6,985 bases of DNA from Firmicutes bacterium HGW-Firmicutes-10 (GCA_002841605.1 PHAF01000097.1:6522-13506); one strand, 5' to 3'. Shown: positions 1 through 6,789, counted from the stretch's first letter. Notes: generated by a model from the sequence alone, not told the origin. A program made the numbers and translations.

Positions 1-1
1 A

Positions 2-541
2 AAATTCCTAACCGTAATCGATGCATTAAATTATGACGATGCATCATCATACAATCATTCTTTTGAAGAAGTCATAAGTAGCAGTTCTTCTATTGTATTT
101 GTTGAATTTATCAAGTTTGAATCGCTTGAATATAAGATGGAACTCAAATCTCCTTTTTTTAAGCCAGGTATTTATAATATGGTTGAAACCATAGCCCATT
201 TTAAGACCATCGAAATAATCAAAGGAGATACCGAAGAACTCATAAAAGTCTCGGTTAATATCTTTTTTAAAGATTTGAATCCTTGGAATGGTACAGATGT
301 TTCCTTTGATCCACTTCCTAGCCCCGAGTTTGAATCAGAAACTCAGTGGCTCTTGTTTCTTCAAGATAAGGAAGGCGAACGATATCTTTACTTCTCTTTG
401 TGGACCTATCAAATTATAAATAGATCAGTAGTATCACAATATGTATTGGATGACACAGATAAACATCGCAATCCGGATAAGTACACTGGTTTTACATTGA
501 ATCAGCTAATCAATCAAATAAAGAGTAACAATCGAAAATGA
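2..541 (+). CDS. Hypothetical protein, 3' part only (5' end outside window)
   Basis: The frame is open from base 2, with no stop before TGA at 539-541, so at least 179 residues are present and the true start lies left of the window. The first internal ATG (137) has no convincing Shine-Dalgarno site and would cut a continuous reading frame, so it is probably not the start. I do not recognise the family with certainty. The pattern resembles small extracytoplasmic beta-rich proteins: a run SFEEVISSSSSIVFVEF, then a hydrophobic/acidic strand ending IIKGD, then TQWLLFLQDKEGERYLYF. Such proteins carry a 'V-x-E-V-L-K-G-D ... YLLFL' signature and are usually secreted or lipoproteins. That resemblance is inference, and a signal peptide would lie in the missing part. 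The protein ends in a basic tail. It precedes the AbiE promoter by only 26 bases and has no visible terminator. Confidence 0.7.
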   Translation, partial: KFLTVIDALNYDDASSYNHSFEEVISSSSSIVFVEFIKFESLEYKMELKSPFFKPGIYNMVETIAHFKTIEIIKGDTEELIKVSVNIFFKDLNPWNGTDVSFDPLPSPEFESETQWLLFLQDKEGERYLYFSLWTYQIINRSVVSQYVLDDTDKHRNPDKYTGFTLNQLINQIKSNNRK

Positions 542-567
542 TTCATTACTAATAATCTGATAATCTG

Positions 568-596
568 TTTACAAATATACGTATATGAAGTACAAT
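568..596 (+). promoter_or_regulatory. Promoter of the abiE operon
   Basis: The -35 box is TTTACA (568-573) and the -10 box is TACAAT (591-596), with a spacer of exactly 17 bases. Each box differs from the sigma-A/sigma-70 consensus at one position. Transcription would start near 602-604, giving a leader of about 25 bases before the ATG at 628. The -35 box is part of the left arm of the 13-bp inverted repeat, and the predicted start site lies in the right arm. A protein bound there should therefore block RNA polymerase. Confidence 0.75.
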
Positions 597-613
597 CTAA
601 GTATATTTGTAAA
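568..613. repeat. Perfect 13-bp inverted repeat, likely AbiEi operator
   Basis: The left arm TTTACAAATATAC (568-580) and right arm GTATATTTGTAAA (601-613) are exact reverse complements separated by 20 bases. A third half-site copy abuts the left arm: GTATAT at 581-586 makes the 12-bp palindrome ATATACGTATAT (575-586). The region 581-596 is an imperfect direct repeat of 601-615 at a 20-base period, about two helical turns. AbiEi antitoxins of known AbiE systems repress their own operon by binding inverted repeats over the promoter. Position and symmetry match that model, but binding itself is inferred. Confidence 0.7.
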
Positions 614-615
614 AT

Positions 616-623
616 GAGGTGAT
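616..623 (+). promoter_or_regulatory. Shine-Dalgarno site of abiEi, deciding its start
   Basis: GAGGTGAT is complementary over eight bases to the 16S rRNA anti-Shine-Dalgarno end. Four start codons follow in frame: GTG 619, ATG 622, ATG 625 and ATG 628. The first two overlap the site itself. ATG 628 lies eight bases after the GAGG core and is the best-spaced start, with 625 as the close alternative. Confidence 0.7.
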
Positions 624-627
624 GATG

Positions 628-1221
628 ATGAATAACCTGGAAAAGCTTGAAAAACTCATCCAAAAGCAACACGGTACAGTTTTAAGTTCAGATTTGGATC
701 AATATGAAATTCCCAGAACTTATCTTAAGATGATGGTAGCGGAAGGAAAACTTGAAAGAGTTGATCGTGGAGTTTATGTTTTGACCGATTCTATTGAGGA
801 TGAAATGTTTTCCATGCAGACGAAGTATCCGAAATTGATTTTTTCTCATGAAACAGCACTTTATTTACATGACCTAACGGATAGAACCCCTTTTGAGTAC
901 TCCGCTTCTGTACCGAGCGGTTATAAAGTGGTTGGATCAGTAGCAGAGCGATTCAAAATCTACTACATCAAAAAGGATCTTCATGAGTTTGGGGTAGAAA
1001 CTATCCAAAGCACACATGGTAATTCTATCAAAACCTATAACATCGAAAGAACGATCTGCGACCTTATTCGAAGCAGAAATCGCATTGACGGACAAATTTT
1101 CAATGAGGCTTTAAAGCGTTTTGTAAAATTGAGTTCAGCGGATTTCTCGCTTCTAATGGATTATGCAAAAAAGCTCAAAATTGATACTGTTCTCAAACAT
1201 TACTTAGAGGTGTTGTTATGA
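628..1221 (+). CDS. abiEi: AbiEi-family antitoxin and transcriptional repressor (type IV toxin-antitoxin)
   Basis: The product is a 197-residue protein, close in length to the shorter AbiEi proteins. The N-terminal 55 residues form the winged helix-turn-helix typical of the family: an opening helix NNLEKLEKLIQKQ, a recognition segment with IPRTYLKMMVAEGKL, and a wing ERVDRGVYVL. The C-terminal part carries the family's SHETALYLHDLTDR segment and the TYNIERTICDLIR stretch. In known AbiE systems the N-terminal domain binds operator DNA for autorepression and the C-terminal domain neutralises the AbiEii toxin without a stable protein complex. The stop overlaps the abiEii start by four bases (ATGA), so translation is probably coupled and antitoxin is made first. 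A perfect inverted repeat over the promoter is the likely target. In-frame starts further upstream (619, 622, 625) would add up to three methionines. Family assignment is confident; activity is inferred. Confidence 0.9.
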   Translation: MNNLEKLEKLIQKQHGTVLSSDLDQYEIPRTYLKMMVAEGKLERVDRGVYVLTDSIEDEMFSMQTKYPKLIFSHETALYLHDLTDRTPFEYSASVPSGYKVVGSVAERFKIYYIKKDLHEFGVETIQSTHGNSIKTYNIERTICDLIRSRNRIDGQIFNEALKRFVKLSSADFSLLMDYAKKLKIDTVLKHYLEVLL

Positions 1222-2054
1222 GCGGAAGCGCCATGAGTTTGAAAGCGAAAATTCGCAACTTAGCAAGAGAGAAAGACATGTCTGCACAGGTAGTGCTTCA
1301 AAACTACATGTTTGAACGATTTTTAGAAAGGCTTTCCAAATCAAAGTACCAGGATAAATTCATCCTAAAAGGCGGAATACTGATTGCCGCACTTGTAGGT
1401 ATCGCTAACCGATCAACGATGGATATGGATGTTACTATAAAGGATTATCCAGTTAATAATGGATCTTTGGCCAAGGCGATCATCGAAATCTGCAATATTG
1501 CTATCGATGATGGTGTATCTTTCTCATTTATAAAAATCGAAGCTAATAGTGACGATGACGCTTACAGTGGTTATCGAGTGAGTATTACATCTGAATTTAG
1601 TACGATCAAGACTCCCATGCAAATTGATATAACTACGAAAGATGCAATTACTCCTGGGGAAGTCAACTACTCATTCAAAATGACTTTTAAGGAAGGCTGC
1701 TTTGGTGTTTGGGCTTATAACATCGAGACCGTTTTGGCGGAAAAAGTGGAGACAATTTTGAGGCGTGGGGAGTTGAATACAAGATCGAGAGATTTTTACG
1801 ATGTTTATATTCTTACAAAAACGCAGCACTTTGATCACTCGGTGTTTTTTGAAGCACTGAAATCAACGGCTACACACAGAGAAACAACTCATATTCTAAA
1901 TGACATCACCAATCGCCTTGAAGAGATCAGCGGTAGTAAAACCTTGAAATCGAGGTGGATTAAGTACACAAAGGATAACAGGTATGCGGATGGTATCTCG
2001 TACGAAATTATCATTGACTCTATAAAGGTATTGATCCATGATTTCAACTCTTAA
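1218..2054 (+). CDS. abiEii: AbiEii-family nucleotidyltransferase toxin (type IV toxin-antitoxin, abortive infection)
   Basis: This is a 278-residue member of the AbiEii/AbiGii nucleotidyltransferase-fold toxins, which in characterised systems transfer nucleotides to cellular RNA and arrest growth on phage attack. The catalytic loop is visible as LKGGILIAAL (residues 50-59) followed by RSTMDMD (65-71), in which D69 and D71 are the expected metal-binding aspartates. A later strand MQIDITTKD (134-142) supplies the usual third acidic region. The block LAEKVETIL (173-181) and the NTRSRDFYDVYIL segment (187-199) match the conserved C-terminal motifs. All key motifs are present, with no frameshift or truncation. 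ATG 1218 overlaps the antitoxin stop and has a Shine-Dalgarno site in TTAGAGGTG (1204-1212); an internal ATG at 1233 is a weaker alternative. It is somewhat shorter than some studied AbiEii proteins. No clear terminator follows. Confidence 0.9.
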   Translation: MSGSAMSLKAKIRNLAREKDMSAQVVLQNYMFERFLERLSKSKYQDKFILKGGILIAALVGIANRSTMDMDVTIKDYPVNNGSLAKAIIEICNIAIDDGVSFSFIKIEANSDDDAYSGYRVSITSEFSTIKTPMQIDITTKDAITPGEVNYSFKMTFKEGCFGVWAYNIETVLAEKVETILRRGELNTRSRDFYDVYILTKTQHFDHSVFFEALKSTATHRETTHILNDITNRLEEISGSKTLKSRWIKYTKDNRYADGISYEIIIDSIKVLIHDFNS

Positions 2055-2220
2055 TCTCTGGTTAACCATAATATGTATTAAAGTATACTTGAAAAGTGAC
2101 TGTCTTCTCAAAAAACCACAGTATTATATTCTCCTTTCTTATTACAATGTGCCAATATCAAAGTCCATAATTCCACTTAAAAGCACTCACCAAAACCAGT
2201 TTTTACTGATTATTTAATAT

Positions 2221-2240
2221 TTACGAAACCGATTTCATAA
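2221..2240. promoter_or_regulatory. LacI/CcpA-type operator candidate (cre-like site)
   Basis: TTACGAAACCGATTTCATAA is an imperfect palindrome with 8 of 10 base pairs symmetric and a central CG, the hallmark of LacI-family operators. Its core 2224-2237 fits the commonly cited Gram-positive cre pattern TGNAANCGNWWWCA at every fixed position except the first (C instead of T). It lies about 115 bases before the favoured start of a carbohydrate phosphorylase gene, a sensible place for catabolite repression or for a sugar-specific LacI repressor. The regulator is not in this window, so its identity is inference. Confidence 0.5.
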
Positions 2241-2337
2241 AACTAGCGCATTTCGAAGGTTAATTACCGAAAACCTGTTGCTCTTTTAAAAATGGCACTA
2301 TATAATCAAATTAAAGCAGGTATTATCAAAGAAATCG

Positions 2338-2346
2338 AGAGAGGAA
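2338..2346 (+). promoter_or_regulatory. Ribosome binding site favouring the start at 2355
   Basis: AGAGAGGAA contains AGGA ending nine bases before ATG 2355. The upstream in-frame ATG at 2292 is preceded by CTCTTTTAAAA, with no purine-rich site at usable distance. This site is the main reason for choosing the shorter protein. Confidence 0.65.
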
Positions 2347-2354
2347 CAGCCATC

Positions 2355-5300
2355 ATGAAACCAGCAAACTTATTCTTTGGCAGTGCATCGTTGAACAATG
2401 AAAACGAGGAAATTTCATTAGAAACGGTGTCCATCAACAAAGAATCATTCTTCAAGATTAAAAACTATAACCACATGAATCCGTTCTTTATGACCATTGT
2501 GAGTGACGTTGACCATTGGATGTTTATATCCAGTACCGGCGGACTGACATGTGGCCGAAAGAATGCGGAGTCCGCTTTATTCCCTTATTACACCGATGAC
2601 AAAATTCACGACAGCTTTGAAAACACAGGATCCCATACCAACATCATCGTCTCGAGGGACGAAAAAAATTTTTTATGGAAACCGTTTTCGCTTTACAACT
2701 CCAATGTCTACAAGATCACTCGGAATCTGTACAAAAACACGATTGGCAATAAAATCATGTTTGAGGAAATCAATCATGATCTCGGTGTGGCTTTTAGCTA
2801 TACCTGGAAAAACAGTGACGCTTTTGGATTCATCAAAGAATCCAAAGTTATCAACTTAACCGACAAAGAATTACAAGTTAAAGTCTTGGACGGTATCCGC
2901 AACATTCTTCCCTATGGTGTCAACACCAACTTACAAACAACTCTCAGCACACTGCTCGATGGTTATAAACGTTGTGAACTGGTTGAATCTGTGGGATTGG
3001 GCATATTTGCCCTGAGTTCAATTTTGACGGACAGAGCTGAGCCCAGTGAAGCACTGAAAGTCACGACCGTCTGGTCTAAGGGGCTTGAACATCCGAAATA
3101 TCTCTTATCCGAACAACAAGTTGAAGCGTTCTCTTTGAACCATGAAATCGAATCCGAATTGGATGTCAAGGGCAGACGCGGATCTTACTACGTAACGGAT
3201 ACTGTTTTACTCAGTGGCCAACAATCCAAGGAATGGGTCATCGTTGCCGAGCTAAATCGCAGTGCAGTCGATGTTGCGAAGCTCATCAAGGATTTAAGTG
3301 AAAAAACATCCCTCATAGATGAGATAAACGCTGATGTAGATAAGGGAGATCACAATCTAAAGAAGCTTGTGTTCAATGCGGATGGAATGCAATGCACCGC
3401 CAACGAAAAAACGAGCAACCGACATTTCTCAAATACGCTTTATAATATCATGCGCGGTGGCGTATATGCGGATGGCTACAACATCCAGCGGGATGACTTT
3501 AAATCCTTCGTACGTGTATGGAACAAAGAGATCTTTGCTCAGCAATCCGATTTTTTAAACAAGTTACCTGCCACCATCAACTATAATGAACTGCTTTCTT
3601 TAGTTGAAGCGTTAGACAACAAAGACTTTGAACGTCTTGTACTTGAATACTTACCGCTGACCTTCAGCAGACGGCATGGCGATCCCAGCCGTCCATGGAA
3701 CCGTTTCAGCATCGAAGTCGTCAAAGAAGATGGCAGTAAGAAACTGAACTTCGAAGGAAACTGGCGTGACATTTTCCAAAACTGGGAAGCACTGTCAATG
3801 TCCTATCCGGCATTTACGGAAAGTATCATCGCCAAGTTTGTCAATGCCTCGACTGCCGATGGATACAATCCTTATCGAATCACGAAAAACGGTCTTGACT
3901 GGGAAGCGTTGAACCCGGATGAACCATGGTCAAACATCGGATACTGGGGCGACCATCAGATCATTTATCTGCTCAAACTGATGGAACTGTCCAAAGCTTA
4001 TAACCCAGCGAAACTGCACGATTATTTGTGCAAAGATATCTTTGTTTATGCCAATGTCCCCTATCGCATCAAAGGATTTGATTCTTTGGTTGAAGATCCC
4101 AGAAACACCATCGATTATGATTTTTCATTGGAGAAACTTATACATAAAAAAGCCACAGCTGTTGGCGCGGATGGAAAACTGATTTACCAAAACGATCAAA
4201 TCTATAAAGTCAATCTGATGGAAAAACTGTTGGTAACACTGCTTGCGAAACTGTCCAACTATGTTCCGGAAGGTGGCATATGGATGAATACCCAGCGACC
4301 GGAGTGGAACGATGCTAACAATGCCTTGGTCGGTAACGGGTTATCCATGGTTACGTTGTACTACATGCATCGCTTCCAAACCTTCTTGAAACAATTGCTC
4401 AATGAAATCGATGTCGATTCCGTCGAAGTTTCTGTTGAAGTTTCAAAAATGTTTATGGCAACTGCTTCCGTTCTCAAGGACAATCAACATGTTCTAGGCA
4501 AGAATATCTCGGATGAAGTCCGATTTGAAATTACCAAAGCTTTAGGTAAGATCGGAGAAAACTATCGTAACGCCATTTATAGTGGTTTTAGCGGAGAAAA
4601 ATCGACGATATCGATCGCTGAGTTTAAAGAGTTTGTTGATGTGACATTGATGCACTTAAAAGACTCCATTAAAAAGAACCGACGCGAAGATGGCCTGTAT
4701 CACGCTTATAATCTCATTCGCTTTGAGAAAGATGCTTGCAGTATTTCTTATCTTTACGAAATGTTGGAAGGTCAGGTGTCTGTGTTAAGTTCTAAAGCAC
4801 TGGACGCTCAGGAAAGTTTGGCTGTTTTAAAAGCACTCCGACACAGCTCGATTTACCGGGAAGATCAGGACAGCTATATGCTCTATCCTAATCGTGAACT
4901 TCCGAAATTTTTAGAGAAGAACATCGTCCCTGAAGAGCAAGTCATGTCTTCCGTTGTCTTAACAGAAGAACTCAGCAAACATAGCACACGGTTTATCGAA
5001 AAAGATGTGAATGGTAAGTATCACTTCAACGGCAGATTCAGAAATGGCTATGACATTGAAGCAGCACTTAAAGCCACAAAAGAATATAAAGATGAAGACA
5101 TCAGGCAAGTTAAAGAGATCTTCTCAGACTTGTTCAATCACCATGCGTTCACCGGACGTTCCGGCACATTCTATAAGTATGAAGGTTTGGGATCCATTTA
5201 TTGGCATATGGTATCGAAGCTGGTCTTGGCTACTCAAGAAAACTTTGTGGATGTTTATTCGAAAAAGGGTCTAAATGAAGAAGCCAACGCTCTGCTTGAA

Positions 5301-5804
5301 GGATTCAGAGCTTCGAAAGCAGGCATCGGAGCAGAAAAATCTCCGGAAGTGTACGGAGCATTCCCTACGGATGCCTACTCCCATACACCTTCCTTCTCCG
5401 GTGTTCAACAACCGGGACTGACCGGCCAGGTAAAAGAAGACTTCATCTCCCGCTTTGGTGAGTTAGGAGTTAAGGTCCATGGTGGTCTTGTCCATTTTGA
5501 TCCGGTAATGCTGGAAAAATCGGAATTTTTGACTAAAGCCCAGGCGTGGACATTGCCTAGAACCAATAAGGGTAATGAAACCGAAACGATTTGGTTAAAT
5601 GAAGGTTCATTAGGATTTACCTTCTGTACGATACCTGTTGTCTATACGTTATCCGACCATAAAAAAATAGTCGTAACACTCAGCAATAAAACCGAAAGAA
5701 GTTTCGAGGATACCTGTGATTTAGAAACAAGTCAAAGCATGTTTAATCGTGACGGTAAAATCGAGAAAATTGAAGTATTTATTGATGGCAGTAAATTGAG
5801 ATAA
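2355..5804 (+). CDS. Long GH94-like inverting beta-glycoside (oligoglucan) phosphorylase
   Basis: The product is a cytoplasmic protein of 1,149 residues (1,170 if the ATG at 2292 is used), with no signal peptide or membrane segment. Landmarks of (alpha/alpha)6-barrel phosphorylases appear in the expected order: GNWRDIFQNWEAL (from 468), comparable to the (F/W)RDxxQD sugar-binding motif; PWSNIGYWGDHQIIYLL (524-540), comparable to DDxLWL; EWNDANNALVG (650-660), comparable to the DWND motif that carries the GH94 catalytic acid, here D653; and TGRSGTFYKYEGLGSIYWHM (933-952), comparable to the R-G-G-W...Y-T-G-S phosphate-site region. Such enzymes split beta-linked oligoglucans with phosphate into a sugar 1-phosphate. 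Ordinary GH94 enzymes have about 800 residues. The extra length resembles 1,2-beta-oligoglucan phosphorylases and the GH149-type beta-1,3-glucan phosphorylases, so the linkage is undecided. It is a single-gene unit with a cre-like site upstream and a strong terminator downstream. The coding region is certain, the superfamily likely and the substrate unknown. Confidence 0.75.
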   Translation: MKPANLFFGSASLNNENEEISLETVSINKESFFKIKNYNHMNPFFMTIVSDVDHWMFISSTGGLTCGRKNAESALFPYYTDDKIHDSFENTGSHTNIIVSRDEKNFLWKPFSLYNSNVYKITRNLYKNTIGNKIMFEEINHDLGVAFSYTWKNSDAFGFIKESKVINLTDKELQVKVLDGIRNILPYGVNTNLQTTLSTLLDGYKRCELVESVGLGIFALSSILTDRAEPSEALKVTTVWSKGLEHPKYLLSEQQVEAFSLNHEIESELDVKGRRGSYYVTDTVLLSGQQSKEWVIVAELNRSAVDVAKLIKDLSEKTSLIDEINADVDKGDHNLKKLVFNADGMQCTANEKTSNRHFSNTLYNIMRGGVYADGYNIQRDDFKSFVRVWNKEIFAQQSDFLNKLPATINYNELLSLVEALDNKDFERLVLEYLPLTFSRRHGDPSRPWNRFSIEVVKEDGSKKLNFEGNWRDIFQNWEALSMSYPAFTESIIAKFVNASTADGYNPYRITKNGLDWEALNPDEPWSNIGYWGDHQIIYLLKLMELSKAYNPAKLHDYLCKDIFVYANVPYRIKGFDSLVEDPRNTIDYDFSLEKLIHKKATAVGADGKLIYQNDQIYKVNLMEKLLVTLLAKLSNYVPEGGIWMNTQRPEWNDANNALVGNGLSMVTLYYMHRFQTFLKQLLNEIDVDSVEVSVEVSKMFMATASVLKDNQHVLGKNISDEVRFEITKALGKIGENYRNAIYSGFSGEKSTISIAEFKEFVDVTLMHLKDSIKKNRREDGLYHAYNLIRFEKDACSISYLYEMLEGQVSVLSSKALDAQESLAVLKALRHSSIYREDQDSYMLYPNRELPKFLEKNIVPEEQVMSSVVLTEELSKHSTRFIEKDVNGKYHFNGRFRNGYDIEAALKATKEYKDEDIRQVKEIFSDLFNHHAFTGRSGTFYKYEGLGSIYWHMVSKLVLATQENFVDVYSKKGLNEEANALLEGFRASKAGIGAEKSPEVYGAFPTDAYSHTPSFSGVQQPGLTGQVKEDFISRFGELGVKVHGGLVHFDPVMLEKSEFLTKAQAWTLPRTNKGNETETIWLNEGSLGFTFCTIPVVYTLSDHKKIVVTLSNKTERSFEDTCDLETSQSMFNRDGKIEKIEVFIDGSKLR

Positions 5805-5870
5805 CAGACGCTTGAATCATGGGTATTGATTGACTTCATCCCAGTGACAACGATACGGATCTTATTAGAT

Positions 5871-5905
5871 AAGGAGCATTCCCCCCGTAGGTGAATGCTC
5901 CTTTT
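5871..5905 (+). terminator. Rho-independent terminator of the phosphorylase gene
   Basis: The arms AAGGAGCATTC (5871-5881) and GAATGCTCCTT (5893-5903) form a perfect 11-bp stem around an 11-base loop, and the + strand ends in a T-run at 5902-5905. It lies 66 bases after the phosphorylase stop. Read on the - strand, the hairpin lacks a good T-run, so it would serve the convergent arsM poorly. Confidence 0.85.
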
Positions 5906-5963
5906 ATTGACTTGAGTTTCTTTTTCTATGCTCGATAAAGCTGATTCATAAAAACACGGACTT

Positions 5964-6773
5964 TTAATCCAAGGTAAGCTTTTTTGCTTCAATGATATAT
6001 GAAGCCACATAGTTTTCATTATCTTTTCCCGGAGCCCAACTCGTCAGGATCTCTCTGCTGTTATCCTTCGGCATCAGTTTTATTTGACTAAACCCGGATT
6101 TCGCGAGCATCGCTGCGATTTTTTCAGTGTGCTCTGCACCTGAAACACAACCCGCATACAACGCCAGATCCTCTTTAATATGCTCAGGCAGTTGGGCAGT
6201 GGCAAGGATATCTGAAATCGATAATCGTCCACCCTGCTTTAAAACACGATAAGCCTCATCAAAAACCCGTTCTTTATCGACGGAAAGATTGATGACACAA
6301 TTCGATATGATGACATCCACCGAATCATCAGCTACCGGCAGATGCTCGATTTCACCCAATCGAAACTCCACGTTATGATATCCGGCTTTTTCAGCATTGC
6401 TTCTTGATAGCTGAATCATCTCTGCCGTCATATCCACACCGATCACAAAACCTTTCTCACCCACCTGCTTTCGAGCCAGAAAACAGTCAAATCCACCCCC
6501 GCTACCCAAATCAAGAACGGTTTCCCCTTCTTTGAGCCCTGCAATAGCAATCGGATTTCCACATCCTAAACCCAAATTCGCACCGGATGGAACTTCGGAT
6601 AAATCATTTACGGAATAACCCAGTTCTGATGAAAGGTCGTTGATGTTCAAACTGCTGGATTCTAACGGATCGGAGTTACAGCAACTGCTACCGCAACACG
6701 ACGATCCTTTTAAAGCAATATTGCCATAATTGTCTCTTATGTGCTTCTTAATCTCTTCTTTGTGAACAGTCAT
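5964..6773 (-). CDS. arsM: Arsenite S-adenosylmethionine methyltransferase ArsM
   Basis: This 269-residue cytosolic enzyme methylates trivalent arsenic with S-adenosylmethionine, giving methylated and ultimately volatile arsenicals. The SAM-binding fold is plain: motif I VLDLGSGGGFDCFLA (86-100), the acidic residue ending strand 2 in GVDMTAEM (D114), and IEHLPVADDSVDVIISNCVINL (142-163) around the post-motif strand. The three cysteines used to bind and methylate arsenic in characterised ArsM enzymes are all present as C71 (GLGCGNP), C159 (SNCVINL) and C209 (YAGCVSGAEH). Two extra N-terminal pairs, CC at 26-27 and 31-32 in a Ser/Gly-rich stretch, are common in bacterial ArsM. The start ATG has a strong Shine-Dalgarno site AAAGGAGA (6782-6789) eight bases away. 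The gene lies 88 bases downstream of another - strand coding end and may share its transcript. It appears intact, with the usual length. Confidence 0.95.
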   Translation of the reverse strand: MTVHKEEIKKHIRDNYGNIALKGSSCCGSSCCNSDPLESSSLNINDLSSELGYSVNDLSEVPSGANLGLGCGNPIAIAGLKEGETVLDLGSGGGFDCFLARKQVGEKGFVIGVDMTAEMIQLSRSNAEKAGYHNVEFRLGEIEHLPVADDSVDVIISNCVINLSVDKERVFDEAYRVLKQGGRLSISDILATAQLPEHIKEDLALYAGCVSGAEHTEKIAAMLAKSGFSQIKLMPKDNSREILTSWAPGKDNENYVASYIIEAKKLTLD

Positions 6774-6781
6774 ATCTAAGT

Positions 6782-6789
6782 TCTCCTTT
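6782..6789 (-). promoter_or_regulatory. Shine-Dalgarno site of arsM
   Basis: On the - strand the site reads AAAGGAGA, eight bases before ATG 6773-6771. It fixes the start of ArsM at the MTVHKEEIKKHI end, and no other start competes. Confidence 0.8.

Larger units (their letters stand above)
2055..2354. other. Intergenic control region before the phosphorylase gene
   Basis: No convincing gene is present. Two perfect 10-bp palindromes lie just after abiEii, TGGTTAACCA (2059-2068) and AAGTATACTT (2081-2090), with centres 22 bases apart. Neither is followed by a clean T-run, so I do not call a terminator. A small interrupted repeat with CAGT/ACTG arms sits at 2197-2208. A weak AT-rich -10 candidate (TTTAAT, 2213-2218) lies just before the cre-like palindrome, but it has no good -35 partner. 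The last 63 bases are in frame with the phosphorylase gene and could encode an N-terminal extension. Confidence 0.5.

Noticed and set aside
137..541. A complete 134-residue gene starting at ATG 137
   Set aside because: The same frame stays open to base 2 and there is no Shine-Dalgarno site before 137, so a partial longer gene is more likely.
1896..2111. A small - strand gene overlapping the end of abiEii
   Set aside because: It lies almost wholly antisense to the conserved toxin gene, shows no recognisable motif and is best explained as a shadow frame.
2059..2135. A terminator for the AbiE operon
   Set aside because: The two palindromes here have stems of only five pairs with no loop and no T-run after them.
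4422..4445. A 12-base tandem repeat (GTCGAAGTTTCT then GTTGAAGTTTCA) encoding VEVSVEVS
   Set aside because: There are only two imperfect copies inside a coding region, probably a minor local duplication without regulatory meaning.
2551..5274. Several 60-100 residue frames inside the phosphorylase gene on both strands
   Set aside because: They overlap a continuous, motif-bearing 1,149-residue gene and show composition typical of out-of-frame translation.
5732..6019. A 95-residue - strand frame spanning the phosphorylase end and the arsM end
   Set aside because: It crosses the terminator and overlaps two real genes, with no recognisable domain.
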